From positions 5,691,178 to 5,755,177 of the forward strand of contig NZ_CP036263.1 of NCBI RefSeq assembly GCF_007741515.1: a DNA stretch of 64,000 nucleotides, given 5' to 3'. Shown one piece after another: positions 40,976 through 50,259 of this stretch. The translations under genes and the position numbers were made by a program. This DNA is from Adhaeretor mobilis. GTDB lineage: Bacteria; Planctomycetota; Planctomycetia; Pirellulales; Lacipirellulaceae. Below the pieces are notes generated by a model. It saw only the letters and a list, made by a program, of their open reading frames with translations, did no database searches and had not been told where the DNA came from. The stretch's first letter is position 1, and every line of letters begins with the position of its first letter.

Positions 40976-41716
40976 ATGTTCGCCTCCGTAACGTCGGACT
41001 CTCTTTTTGAGGAGTTCGGGACTATGACTACCCCACGCACGGAAGACCAAAAGAACAGAAAAGTCAAAACGACCAAACGAGCAAAGAGCACGAACGTGGC
41101 CAACACCAAGCAAGATCAGCCAACGACTACTGACGAACAACTGTTCGAGTCGTACCGCGCCGACGGTGACTCGACCGTATTCGCAGAGCTTGTCTCGCGC
41201 TACCAGCGCGAGTTATACAACTACCTCCGTCGCTACATGAACGACGCCTCGCTGGCCGAAGACGTGTTTCAGGCGACATTCCTAGCGGTTCACGTCAAGC
41301 AACACCTCTTCCAAGAGGGACGTAAGTTTCGCCCGTGGCTCTACACAATCGCCACCAACCAAGCGATTGACGCCCAGCGCCGCAACAAACGCCACCGCCG
41401 CCTAAGCCTCGACCAAAGTCACAGCACCGGCACCGAACAACTCGGCTCGCTATTAGACATTGTCGCTGGCGACCAACTGAGTGCGCACCAGACAGTCGAT
41501 AACAATGAGCAAGCTCAGTGGGTTCGCGACGCGGTCGCCAACCTGCCAGAATCGCTTCGCAACGCGGTCAACCTCGTGTACTTCAAAGGCATGAAATACC
41601 GCGACGCAGCTGACGCTATGTCGATCCCCGTTGGCACCGTCAAAAGCCGCCTGCACTCGGCCATCAGTCGCCTCGGTGACGCCTGGCACGAAGGGAAGAC
41701 CACCAAGCTCGGCTAA
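40976..41716 (+). CDS. ECF-type sigma-70 family RNA polymerase sigma factor
   Basis: 246 residues from ATG 40976 (GAGGTG upstream); ATG 41024 with GAGGAG before it is also possible and loses 16 residues. A basic, disordered N-terminus (to about 55) is followed by sigma region 2 (FAELVSRYQRELYNYLRRYM, DASLAEDVFQATFLAVH, KFRPWLYTIATNQAIDAQRR) and region 4 (VANLPESLRNAVNLVYFKGM, AADAMSIPVGTVKSRLHSAI). There is no region 1 or 3, as expected of extracytoplasmic-function factors. It sits at the edge of the exosortase/exopolysaccharide locus and may control it; no anti-sigma gene is directly adjacent. Confidence 0.93.
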   Translation: MFASVTSDSLFEEFGTMTTPRTEDQKNRKVKTTKRAKSTNVANTKQDQPTTTDEQLFESYRADGDSTVFAELVSRYQRELYNYLRRYMNDASLAEDVFQATFLAVHVKQHLFQEGRKFRPWLYTIATNQAIDAQRRNKRHRRLSLDQSHSTGTEQLGSLLDIVAGDQLSAHQTVDNNEQAQWVRDAVANLPESLRNAVNLVYFKGMKYRDAADAMSIPVGTVKSRLHSAISRLGDAWHEGKTTKLG

Positions 41717-41789
41717 GCCGGTACGGGCCCACTAGGCCCGGCTACTCAGCTGTATGCACAAAGAGATGCAGGTATTGTTACCCTACAAG

Positions 41790-41838
41790 CCTGTCGCCCG
41801 GCCCGTCTCGACGATGTGGCCCGGGCGGCAGGTTTTTT
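41790..41838 (+). terminator. intrinsic terminator after the sigma factor gene
   Basis: CCTGTCGCCCGGCC pairs with GGCCCGGGCGGCAGG around a 14-nt loop (one mismatch or bulge) and is followed by six Ts. It lies 74 bp after the sigma factor stop. Confidence 0.8.
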
Positions 41839-41971
41839 GTGCATCAGGTATGAAGCTTTGGACGGGCGAGCGAGAGCCAGCCGAGATGTGACTTGGTGAG
41901 TGGAAGCCCCTGGCAAGGCTCCGGTAGTGCGTAGCACTGCGGCCTGTGGGAGAAAGGACCACAAAAGCCGC

Positions 41972-42730
41972 TTAGGGTGTCGCCGTTGATTCTTCCACGA
42001 CGCCATCAGCGGGCTCTTTGCCAGGTTCAATGGCATCGCGCACGGGATTGGCTGAAGCACCCTTGGGGAAGAGTGCCGCGTTCACCTTGGGCAGCATCAA
42101 CTTGGCAAACTCGACCGCAGAGCTATCGTTGATTTCCTCTTCATCGGCAGTGACGGATGTGGTGAAGTACAACTTGTAGAGCGCCGTGTTGTTGCCGTAG
42201 TAGTAACGCGGATCATCCGGGGCATCCCATTTATCCTGTCCTTCTTTGTTACCGTTCCAGGCCCAGAATACGCGCACTTGGTAACGCCCCATGGCATCTT
42301 CCTTGTGGAACTTAGCCGTGTAGAACATGCCCGGCTCGCCCTGCTTGGGGGCAATCTGGTGCTTGGTCTTTGTACCCGTTGGCGTAAAGCCGGCACTAGG
42401 GAAGCAAATGTCGGGCGTGTGGCGGACGATATCGCGTGAGTGCCCCACAATGAGCCACAGATCGACTTCGCGCCCCGAGTTAGGATCGACGTACTTGCGA
42501 GACACGTGGCCAACAGCGCCCGCCGTGTCGCGGACCTCATCGGTCACCTTCTTATCTACGCTTTCCCAACCGGCCACATTTTTTGGCACCTGCTCGAAGC
42601 GCTTAGCGAATTCAGCAGCGGTGACACTAGAAGTATTCAGCCGGTCGGAGAAATAACCTTCTACTACGGTCAGCCCTACCAAGGACACCACGGCAACGAG
42701 CAAGGGAATGAACAGATTATTCTGAGGCAT
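41972..42730 (-). CDS. exosortase-associated EpsI-family protein
   Basis: 252 residues. One N-terminal membrane helix (LFIPLLVAVVSLVGLTVVEGYF) anchors a periplasmic domain. The family hallmark is present: VDLWLIVGHSRDIVRHTPDICFPSAGF, i.e. H-S-R then H.P..C.P..G, as in EpsI domains that are fused to or encoded beside exosortases. A strand-rich second half (YQVRVFWAWNG) and an acidic polar tail follow. It should work with the exosortase at 45822 in processing PEP-CTERM proteins or exopolysaccharide. It is the last of three minus-strand genes in this locus. Confidence 0.82.
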   Translation of the reverse strand: MPQNNLFIPLLVAVVSLVGLTVVEGYFSDRLNTSSVTAAEFAKRFEQVPKNVAGWESVDKKVTDEVRDTAGAVGHVSRKYVDPNSGREVDLWLIVGHSRDIVRHTPDICFPSAGFTPTGTKTKHQIAPKQGEPGMFYTAKFHKEDAMGRYQVRVFWAWNGNKEGQDKWDAPDDPRYYYGNNTALYKLYFTTSVTADEEEINDSSAVEFAKLMLPKVNAALFPKGASANPVRDAIEPGKEPADGVVEESTATP

Positions 42731-42912
42731 GACAGCAAAGCCGGAAACGGGGTTAAAAGCACCAGTAGGGGTCTTTCAACGGTAGGCTTGTACCGCGGGG
42801 CTGTCAAGCAAGGGGCGAGCCAAAGGCGATAGCTTCGGGTGGCCCTATGATCGCGGTCCGTAGTCGTAAATAAACCCGATGCCAGCGTACGGCTCAGTTG
42901 ATCGCTCTTCTC

Positions 42913-43836
42913 TTACTCTTCCGAACCCTCGAAGTAAATCGCCTGCTGAAGGCCACCCTTGCCGGGCTCGGCCGCGTAGGCCGAAGCTGGGTTGATAATA
43001 CGGATGCCGCCGTTGTCGGTGCTAACAGCGTTGGCACTCGTTGGCATTACCGCATTATCGGTACGAATGCGAAGCCGGCTGGCAGGCACATTCTGCGGAG
43101 GCGTCACCGGAGGCAGTGGTTTGAGCAAGCCGGTCAGGTGAGCTACGCGCCGAAGGCTTGTTGGCAGACTCGGCGGTGCGTTTTCGCCGTTAGGTTGAGT
43201 CTGCTGGACAGGACTCAGGTGGCTTGCCGGGCGAACACCATCGTCCTTGATTTGTTTCTCCAAAGGCGTGAAGCGAGCAGCCGGATTGGCCAGTTGGGAA
43301 CTCACGTTTGGCAGAGGCTGTGGCGCGGAACCGTAGATTGGATTGGCTCGATTCTGGAAGGCTGGATTCCGTAGTCCGAGAGCCGATTTAGGGATACGAG
43401 GAAACGAGCCCTCAGCAGCCGGCGAGCGCAGGCCGAGAGGTTCGAGCTCCGGCAAAGCTTCCGCTCCGCCACCCTCTGGCGATAGCGGATCGCCCAGGGC
43501 CTCCACGGTCGCATCATCCTCTTCTCGTTCTTGCTTTTCCGGCCCCGCTTTGTCTTCCTTGGAAGGAATGGGTCGTTCTATGCCTTTCAATCCTGCCTCC
43601 TCGTCCTCGGAGTACTGCGGATCGGCAGTCGTCGGAGGCACTGCGGCCGGATCGCCCGGCCAGGGACGCCAGTGGGTGTGCCAAACTCCCCAAGTGTCTC
43701 TCTTGGGACGGCAATTGCCGTCGGCAGCACAGGCACAGGGAGTCTCGGGATGGGCTGCCCAGGTCAATGAGTCGGCAGCCAACAGGCCAAGCAGGGCGAC
43801 CCCTGATAGTACGGGAGCGAATAGATTGCGTTGCAT
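42913..43836 (-). CDS. secreted proline-rich planctomycete protein of the exosortase locus
   Basis: 307 residues with a signal peptide (LSGVALLGLLAADSLTWA). Just after it comes CRPKRDTWGVWHTHWRPWPGD, a Trp-rich motif that I recall from other planctomycete secreted proteins; it is written here at 20 residues or fewer as RDTWGVWHTHWRPWPGD. The remainder is Pro/Ala/Glu-rich, of low complexity and predicted to be disordered. A cluster of Cys (CACAADGNC) lies at about 34-42. It sits between the EpsI-like and Wza-like genes on the same strand. Function unknown; an envelope or matrix role is suggested only by context. Confidence 0.7.
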   Translation of the reverse strand: MQRNLFAPVLSGVALLGLLAADSLTWAAHPETPCACAADGNCRPKRDTWGVWHTHWRPWPGDPAAVPPTTADPQYSEDEEAGLKGIERPIPSKEDKAGPEKQEREEDDATVEALGDPLSPEGGGAEALPELEPLGLRSPAAEGSFPRIPKSALGLRNPAFQNRANPIYGSAPQPLPNVSSQLANPAARFTPLEKQIKDDGVRPASHLSPVQQTQPNGENAPPSLPTSLRRVAHLTGLLKPLPPVTPPQNVPASRLRIRTDNAVMPTSANAVSTDNGGIRIINPASAYAAEPGKGGLQQAIYFEGSEE

Positions 43837-44043
43837 GGTGCTATCCTTAATGGCACTGCCGGGAGCAGTTTCGTTTTTTCATGGCCATCGCTGGCCGGGG
43901 TGCTGCGTTGGGTCTTTTCTTCGTGGAGTGCGCGGGGAGCCCCATAGGCTACCCGCGTGTAATTTCACTCCTCTGGTGGTGTGTTTCTTAACAGTCTCTC
44001 TTAGTTTTCTAGCGATCGAGATCACTAGTACTAGTTTCCTTAA

Positions 44044-44106
44044 ATCAGCCGCCAGGTGTCCTGTCCGGCTCACCCACAGAACCGTGGGCTAACACCCTGC
44101 GGCTGA
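44044..44106. repeat. ATCAGCCGC / GCGGCTGAT inverted repeat
   Basis: The arms ATCAGCCGCCAGGTG and CACCCTGCGGCTGAT enclose TCACCCACAGAACCGTGGG, itself partly palindromic. Read on the minus strand it has the form GCCGCAGGGTGTTAGCCCACGG, a word pattern I recall as abundant in Rhodopirellula-like genomes. It lies in the 326-bp gap between two minus-strand genes; nothing else is seen there. Confidence 0.6.
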
Positions 44107-44162
44107 TAGTTTCTTTTATGGCATCTAAAACAGTACTACATGTCGGTCAGGGTCGATTCGGC

Positions 44163-45218
44163 TTAGAACGTGTTGCCTAGGCCGAAGCGAACGATACGGT
44201 TAGCAGTCGAGGTGCCGAGCGAGGTGATGCCGAGGATTTGCTCGAAGGGACTCAGCACAGTACGCAGCACGCTGCTGAACTTGGAGAGCTTGTTCCCCGC
44301 GATGTAGAGTCGATCGCCAGGCATCATTTGGTAGTTAGTTGCTGTGACGGCACCGCCGGAGATTGCTTTCCAATCGACCGGTAGGATTTGCTCGCAGCCA
44401 ACACCATTCGGTGCGGGCCTGGCAATCCACAACGTGGAGGTCGAGAATTGAGAGATACCTTGAATGTTGGCCACCGCATCAAGCACGGTTTCATTGCCAG
44501 TGATCGGCAACTTCACAACGCTATCCCCCTGCCCACCATCGGCAGTAATGATGTAGTACACCTTGCTATTGTACGCGAGGATATCAAGAAACACTTCGGG
44601 ATCGTCGAGATCCTTAGAGAGCTGCTCTTCAATCGCCGTTCGTGCTTGCTCGATGGTAGCACCTGCCACGTAAACCGAACCGTAAGTGCCCAAATTCACT
44701 CGCCCGTCAGGACCTACTAGGTGCTGCCCGGTAACCTGCTGAGCACCAGCTGAGGCTACTAGCGACACAGAGATTTCAACGTTGGCGAGAATCTGTGAGA
44801 GCTCGTCCCGCAGAGTCGCTTCCGCCTCTTCAACCGTATCGCCAGCGATATTGATGCGACCGTATGTGGGTCCCAGATTTACACTGCCATCGGCATCGAT
44901 GTTGTAGGTGTTATCGATCGGAAGTTCCGGGAAGTTACCCGTAGCGCGGATTAATACCACGTCGAAGACTTCCAGCTTATGGGGCGATTTGGGCACCAAA
45001 CGCACGCCTTCGATGAGCAGCACATCTGGCGGCTCGATCACGTAACGTGGCAAAGTGACTTTCTCAAGCTCACGCGGCACGCTACTCGCGGCAGGGGCTT
45101 CCGGCGGCGTTGCGGGGAATGGATCTCTGGGCTGCATAAAGGCTGTGCAGCCTGTGCAGCTGACCGCGAGGGCCAACAGAAGAGGCAGGACTGCATTGGT
45201 TGTCTGGCAGGACTTCAT
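44163..45218 (-). CDS. Wza-like polysaccharide export lipoprotein with SLBB domains
   Basis: 351 residues. The signal peptide LLLALAVSCTGC ends in a lipobox (VSCTGC), so it is an outer-membrane lipoprotein. The Poly_export domain (about 55-150) begins LPRYVIEPPDVLLIEGVRLV, and the SLBB-type domains read VNLGPTYGRINIAGDTVEEAE and VNLGTYGSVYVAGATIEQAR. A third beta-grasp segment (KVYYIITADGGQG) and an amphipathic C-terminus (IVRFGLGNTF) follow. It should form the export channel for exopolysaccharide together with the Wzc-like protein at 47161. It is first of three minus-strand genes, divergent from the exosortase. Confidence 0.92.
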   Translation of the reverse strand: MKSCQTTNAVLPLLLALAVSCTGCTAFMQPRDPFPATPPEAPAASSVPRELEKVTLPRYVIEPPDVLLIEGVRLVPKSPHKLEVFDVVLIRATGNFPELPIDNTYNIDADGSVNLGPTYGRINIAGDTVEEAEATLRDELSQILANVEISVSLVASAGAQQVTGQHLVGPDGRVNLGTYGSVYVAGATIEQARTAIEEQLSKDLDDPEVFLDILAYNSKVYYIITADGGQGDSVVKLPITGNETVLDAVANIQGISQFSTSTLWIARPAPNGVGCEQILPVDWKAISGGAVTATNYQMMPGDRLYIAGNKLSKFSSVLRTVLSPFEQILGITSLGTSTANRIVRFGLGNTF

Positions 45219-45539
45219 CGTGATCTATCTCGCTGGAGAAACGTCCTTGTTTCGCGGCTACGCTTCCGGTATTCGGCTGCTAGCATGCGGATGCATTTTC
45301 CACAGGCAGCAGGAAACGGAGGAATTGCTTGCGCGACGGTTACAGAAGGAATAATCGGCAATCTTTACCAGCGACTTGTGTAGTAGCCTCGGGAATTCCC
45401 AAAAAACAACGCGGAGAGTCCCTGCGCCTACCACGCGTGCTTAGATCGAGCGCCCAGATCGAACTTGGCCAGCGATGGGTGCTCAAGCCGCGCGATCATT
45501 GCCATTGCTTGGCGAAAGGGGCAAGCTAGAAGGCCTTGC

Positions 45540-45555
45540 TGGCAAACCATTTGCA
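45540..45555 (+). promoter_or_regulatory. sigma-54 (-24/-12) promoter match before the exosortase
   Basis: TGGCAAACCATTTGCA matches TGGCACG-N4-TTGCW with exact 10-base GG-GC spacing; C at position 6 and G at 7 are replaced by A. The start would be near 45566, leaving a leader of about 255 nt before the exosortase gene. In proteobacteria PEP-CTERM genes are known to depend on sigma-54 with PrsK/PrsR, so the location makes sense. Confidence 0.6.
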
Positions 45556-45568
45556 GCAAGTCAGGCGA

Positions 45569-45586
45569 TTTGACAGAACTGTCAAA
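45569..45586. promoter_or_regulatory. perfect palindrome TTTGACAG-AA-CTGTCAAA
   Basis: TTTGACAGAACTGTCAAA is a perfect 8-bp inverted repeat with a 2-bp spacer, the size of a homodimer operator. It begins 13 bp after the sigma-54 match, at about +3 to +20 of the predicted transcript, so a bound protein would block rather than activate that promoter. It lies in the 603-bp gap between the divergent Wza-like and exosortase genes; the rest of the gap has no gene. Confidence 0.55.
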
Positions 45587-45821
45587 CCCGCGTAACCTCA
45601 AGGCACTGGCACCAAGGGCAAATATACCTTTTCCCAGCGATTCGCGCGAACCGCACTAACAGTCTCGGCGTAGTAGTTAGAGCTGCTAGCATTCCCGCGA
45701 ATCACGTTACGTTAAATCTGTGATGGTGAAGCTGAGAATAGTCAGTCCTTAGACTTATCGCCAAACTCCCCCGTAAAAAATCTTACTAGCAATTCTCGCC
45801 TCGGCGAGCCTTTCTTCGTCT

Positions 45822-46745
45822 ATGAGCAGCACTTTCGACAACGATTTCATCGACGAGGACATTCAGCTAGATGCTGATGCCGAGCAGAAGGCTTGGATCA
45901 TATTCGGCGTTCTATTCGCGCTCGTCACGCTCGCCTACGAGAACCTCATTCGGGCAACCGTCCCGTTTTGGTTCGACTCCCTCTACTCGCATGGCTGGCT
46001 GATCCCCGTGATCGCAGCCGGGTTGTTCTGGGTGCGGCGACAACCGTTGACCCGAGTGGCAACCTCCGAGCGGTGGATCGGGGCGGCTGTCATGTTCTTG
46101 TTTTTGAATCTCCGCTGGTATTTCTCGATTATCGACATGCAGCCTGTCATTCGCATGACTTTCATCGGTGTCCTGCTCGGCGTTGTAATGCTGGTTGGTG
46201 GCTGGCGCATGCTGAAGTGGGCTGGGCCTGCCGTGGCTTTCTTACTGTTCATGTTCCCGCTGCCCAGCGTACTGGAGCATACCGTGCTCTTGGGTCTGCA
46301 AAAGATGGCTACTATCTGTAGTACCGCGGTGCTGCAAACCCTGGGGATTTCTGCGGTCAGAGATGGCAATCGAATTCTCATCGGGGAAATGCAACTGGGT
46401 GTGGTCGATGCTTGCAGCGGGCTACGGATGCTCACGATATTTGTGGCCATGAGCGTTGCCTTGGCTATCGTAATGAAACGCCCCTGGTGGGATCGCCTCG
46501 CTGTGCTCGTCGCGGCTGTGCCGATTGCACTGCTTGCAAACATTATCCGAATTGTGATCACCGCCTTGCTCTACAAGTGGTTTGGCATGGAGAACGATCT
46601 GATCAACACGCTGGTCCACGATTGGGCCGGGCTGGCGATGATGCCTATCGGTCTAGGCTTCCTAGCCCTGCTGTTTGCGATACTTTCCAATCTCACGATT
46701 CCGATCGAAGATGATTATTCTGATTTCGGCATGGCTGCCGGATGA
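45822..46745 (+). CDS. exosortase/archaeosortase-family transpeptidase
   Basis: 307 residues with about eight membrane helices. Exosortases cleave PEP-CTERM tails and are thought to transfer the protein to a surface anchor. The three conserved residues are all seen: Cys about 198 in GVVDACSGLRML, Arg about 243 in LLANIIRIVITALLY, and His about 266 in LVHDWAGLAMMPIGL. The charged N-terminal stretch (DNDFIDEDIQLDADAEQK) is an addition before the first helix. The EpsI part that some exosortases carry at the C-terminus is encoded separately at 41972. PEP-CTERM substrates lie at 28319 and 62416. Confidence 0.95.
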   Translation: MSSTFDNDFIDEDIQLDADAEQKAWIIFGVLFALVTLAYENLIRATVPFWFDSLYSHGWLIPVIAAGLFWVRRQPLTRVATSERWIGAAVMFLFLNLRWYFSIIDMQPVIRMTFIGVLLGVVMLVGGWRMLKWAGPAVAFLLFMFPLPSVLEHTVLLGLQKMATICSTAVLQTLGISAVRDGNRILIGEMQLGVVDACSGLRMLTIFVAMSVALAIVMKRPWWDRLAVLVAAVPIALLANIIRIVITALLYKWFGMENDLINTLVHDWAGLAMMPIGLGFLALLFAILSNLTIPIEDDYSDFGMAAG

Positions 46746-47160
46746 GTTACGCGAAGTACATTCCCACTTAGAATCCGCCTGCAGAGGGTGTTCTAGCGGA
46801 GGTTCCGGAGCCGGGCATCAAGCGATCGGCGCCGGATCGTTCGTCGCGGAACCAGTCACCTAGCTGACCGGTTTAGGCTGAACTATCAGCCCGAATCAAT
46901 AGGTACGTGGGTCGCCAAGAGCATACCGCCGGGCTGCTGGCTGTTGCTTTTGGACAGCACCTGGGTTGGCTTTTCACCACATACACGCTGCGAGAACGAC
47001 TATACACAGGCAAAAATGCCTGCCACAGGGCGTTGGCCCGGCAATTGCGTACCGCTACCTCCGTGACCGCTCCCCCCAAGCAACAGATTCGCAGTAAGCC
47101 TAGCAATCACGCACTGACAGCACTCACGCACTGGGACTCGTTTCATTAGAGAGGCATCCG

Positions 47161-49680
47161 ATGGCAAATCATGACGACAACTTTTCAAGTCCGGCAGCGA
47201 CCTACGAAGCTCCTGAGAGAGAAGCTCCCTCACGAGCTTTAGTAACGGCCCCGCCTGCGGGCCCCGCTTCTTCGCCGATTGGAGCCCCGGCACCGATGTA
47301 CGCAGGCGAAGATCTCCTGCGAGGTGGACTGAGCCAAAAGTGGCTAATGAACTGCCTGCGACGTCGCTGGCTCATGGCTTCGCTGCTGGGGCTCCTCGCG
47401 GCAGCACTAGTTGCTATTCCGCTCTATCTGCTCTTCCCCGAGTCTCACAAAACGGTTGCCTACTACCGAATCAATTCATCAACACAAGACAACCCTATTG
47501 GCAAATCAACTCGCTCGAACATGGACACCAAGAGCTTTGCCATTTTCGCCAAAACTCAAGCAGCACTCGTAAAAACTCCGCTGGTTCTGAATCGAGCTCT
47601 TGCTGAGCCCAAAGTCCGGCAGACGGAAGCCTATAAGGACAAGGGTGACAACGCCTCGAATTGGCTCAACGATGAGCTACGAGTGAACTTGGCCAGCGAA
47701 AGCGAGATTTTGGAACTCCGCTACGATGGTCCCGAGGACAAGAATGAGATGGAGCTCATCATGAACGCCGTCTGCGACGCATTTGAGGAACAGATTCTGC
47801 TTGTCGAACGTGAAAAGCGGTCCGATGAACTGGAGCAGCTTGTCAAGCTCCATAAGAAAGTGAAAGAGGACGTCGCAGAAAAATTTAAGAAATTCAAGCA
47901 GCTTGCTGAAGCCAGCGGAGCCGGTGACTCAGAAACCGCGGCGAATGAAGTCCGCATGCTAACCTCTGAAATCATGGAGATCCAACGCGCCATTTCAAAG
48001 ATTGAAAAAGAGATGATTGAAGTCCAGATTCGTAAGGAGATTGCGCTACGGGAGATCGATTCCCCGGCTCGACTCGACGCAATGGTTGATGGAGTGTTGG
48101 CCTCGGACATCACTATCAAGAATTATGAGCAGGAGCTGTTTGGTCTTGAGCAACAGTTGCGGGGTCAGGGTGGAGTGGGACTCAATCAACAAGCACCTAA
48201 TTTGATCCGTTTGCGAAACATGATCGCCCAGTCGAGTCAGAATCTAAACCAATACCGCTCTGAGAAAGAGAAGCAGGTCCGCAAGGATCTTGCCGATCGC
48301 CCCGATAACGAGAAGCAAAGAGTCATCATCGAATTCCGCATGCGGATGCAGGCGGCAGCGGCGCAGTACCAAAAACTCTCAGCTCAGCTTGAGGAGAAAA
48401 ATGACCTCCTTGCACTCAAGAGCAAGCGAGACCCCGACTTGGCAATCTTGCAGCAGGAGGTAGAACGCGAGCGCGAGACCGAGAGTATTCTGGCCTCGAA
48501 GGTTCAATCCCAGAGACTCATGCAGGACGATTCAAGAAGGAAACAAATCGAAGTCATCCAGAAGGCAACAGCAACCACCAACATTACTACGATTGAACGC
48601 TTGGCGATCGCTGGCGTGGGCGGGCTCTCTGCTCTGGCACTTACTTGCTATGGCGTTGCCCTCATGGATTTCCGCAAGCGTCGCCTGAATGGTCCGACCG
48701 ACTTGGATGAAGGCCTGGGCATTCGCGTGCTCGGTGTGCTTCCTGCGGTAACGGCACGCAAGGCGCTAGCGGGAGGGAACATGGCTTCGGTGCAAGTCTC
48801 CGAGGCAATCGATAACGTGCGAGCCACGCTCATGCACGATTCAACATCGAAGAAACGGCAGGTTGTACTCGTCACCAGCTCCGACACACTGGACGGCTGC
48901 ACAACCGTGGCTTCGACGCTAGCGGTAAGTCTTGCTCGGGCCGGTCGTCGCACATTGCTCATTGACGGCGATCTACGATCACCCTCACTGCACAACCTGT
49001 TCGGCCTGCCTCTAGACGATGGCTTCAGCGAAGTGCTGCGAACCGAGGCGGAACTGACCGACGTCATTCGCCCAACAAGTACGGAGAGCCTGTATGTCAT
49101 CACAGCTGGCATCTGCGACTCTAGTGCGGTGCATGCTTTGGCGACCGATCAGCCACAGCCGATCTTCGAGAAGCTACGAGAACAGTTCGATTTCATTATC
49201 GTGGACAGTGCTCCCGTGTTGAGCGTTTCCGACAGCTTATCACTGGGTCAGTATGTTGATGGAGCGGTGCTCTCGGTTCTCCGAGATCATAGCGAGCTTC
49301 GCAAGGTGAACAAAGCAGCTGAGCTACTGGATGGACTTGGCATTCGTCTGCTCGGCACCGTGGTCAACGGCATGCCTCTTAAGACGGATCGTCGGATCCT
49401 GCAGCTTCACAAGAACACGGTTCGCAGCCAAAAGCAGTTGGCTGCACCGGATAAGAAAGCGAAGAAGTCGAAAGGGAAAAGTAAGAAGGCCGCCAAGGCC
49501 GAGGCAAAAGCAAAAGCTGAAAAGCCTGCTGAGCCGACGCCGACTGCCATAGCTGTCGCCGAGCCTCCCAAGGCTGCTCCACCGAAGCCAATCGACCCCG
49601 TCGTCGAAGAGAAAGGCAACTCCATCGACCTGGATGATATCCAGCTCGACATGGACGACTTCGACATCGACGAGTTGTAA
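47161..49680 (+). CDS. Wzc/BY-kinase-like chain-length protein with degenerate Walker A
   Basis: 839 residues. The Wzz part has a membrane helix (SLLGLLAAALVAIPLYLLF, about 78-98), a long coiled coil (about 215-450) and a second helix (IAGVGGLSALALTCYGVAL, about 482-500). The cytoplasmic ParA/CpsD-like ATPase domain (about 555-760) shows Walker A' LLIDGDLRSPSLH and Walker B FDFIIVDSAPVLS. Walker A, however, reads SSDTLDGCTTVAST: the essential Lys before T-T is Cys (about 580). The C-terminal tail is K/A/P-rich, then D/E-rich, and contains no tyrosine, whereas true kinases end in a Tyr cluster. It probably regulates polysaccharide length without kinase activity. Confidence 0.88.
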   Translation: MANHDDNFSSPAATYEAPEREAPSRALVTAPPAGPASSPIGAPAPMYAGEDLLRGGLSQKWLMNCLRRRWLMASLLGLLAAALVAIPLYLLFPESHKTVAYYRINSSTQDNPIGKSTRSNMDTKSFAIFAKTQAALVKTPLVLNRALAEPKVRQTEAYKDKGDNASNWLNDELRVNLASESEILELRYDGPEDKNEMELIMNAVCDAFEEQILLVEREKRSDELEQLVKLHKKVKEDVAEKFKKFKQLAEASGAGDSETAANEVRMLTSEIMEIQRAISKIEKEMIEVQIRKEIALREIDSPARLDAMVDGVLASDITIKNYEQELFGLEQQLRGQGGVGLNQQAPNLIRLRNMIAQSSQNLNQYRSEKEKQVRKDLADRPDNEKQRVIIEFRMRMQAAAAQYQKLSAQLEEKNDLLALKSKRDPDLAILQQEVERERETESILASKVQSQRLMQDDSRRKQIEVIQKATATTNITTIERLAIAGVGGLSALALTCYGVALMDFRKRRLNGPTDLDEGLGIRVLGVLPAVTARKALAGGNMASVQVSEAIDNVRATLMHDSTSKKRQVVLVTSSDTLDGCTTVASTLAVSLARAGRRTLLIDGDLRSPSLHNLFGLPLDDGFSEVLRTEAELTDVIRPTSTESLYVITAGICDSSAVHALATDQPQPIFEKLREQFDFIIVDSAPVLSVSDSLSLGQYVDGAVLSVLRDHSELRKVNKAAELLDGLGIRLLGTVVNGMPLKTDRRILQLHKNTVRSQKQLAAPDKKAKKSKGKSKKAAKAEAKAKAEKPAEPTPTAIAVAEPPKAAPPKPIDPVVEEKGNSIDLDDIQLDMDDFDIDEL

Positions 49681-49725
49681 GAAACGAAGAACCCTAAGAA
49701 ACGGCCCTCAGCCGTGATTTGCTGA

Positions 49726-49762
49726 GACGTCGGATCGCCCTTTGCGATCCGGCGTCTTTTTT
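49726..49762 (+). terminator. intrinsic terminator after the Wzc-like gene
   Basis: GACGTCGGATCGC-CCTTTGC-GATCCGGCGTC (one bulge or mismatch) is followed by six Ts. It lies 46 bp after the stop. Confidence 0.88.
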
Positions 49763-50259
49763 GGTTTGTGCGTCAAGCATGACGCCAATGGCCATGCCCC
49801 TTCAGGGTTCACTCCTGGTCGATCGTGCACACTAGAGATACTTCAAGCTCTTCAATGGCGCACGGGGAGCCGTTGGCTCGCAGCTCTCGTAACTGAGTAC
49901 TGAAGGATCGAAGGCGGGAAGCGATTTGTGCTGAGCGACTTGCTGATTTACCGCTTGAAGTTCCGCTGCCGAATCTCCAAGAAGCCATCAGCGGGCCTTT
50001 TCCAGCCTCTTTCGGGGAAAATCCCCACTTTTTGACAACTCGCCTCCTTCAGACGATGGTAGAGAAAGTCCTGTTTTTCAGCAAACAGAGGCTGCCCTCG
50101 CTGCGTAGAGTCTATAGAGAGAGTCCAGGGTCCCCCTCTACGGGGTTTGGTTTCCAGCTCAGCTGCCAGCACAACTGCTGCTGAAGGGATGTCAGATCCG
50201 TGGCCTTGACCTAAAATTCTAGTATCTGCCTTTTGAAGCGCTTGCTACTATTCGCCACC
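49763..50259. other. gap of about 500 bp without a sure gene
   Basis: The only coherent frame is on the minus strand, 50172-49948 (74 residues; LFAEKQDFLYHRLKEASCQK). It has no ribosome site and resembles nothing I know, so it is not called. No strong repeat was found here. Confidence 0.3.

Noticed and set aside
45600..45625. TGGCACCAAGGGCAAA as a second sigma-54 promoter
   Set aside because: GG to GC spacing is 8, not 10.
46746..47160. Short frames between exosortase and Wzc-like gene
   Set aside because: None has a ribosome site or a recognisable protein pattern; the gap is treated as a leader.
49948..50172. 74-residue minus-strand frame upstream of the anti-sigma-like gene
   Set aside because: No ribosome site, no family; kept only as a note in the gap entry.
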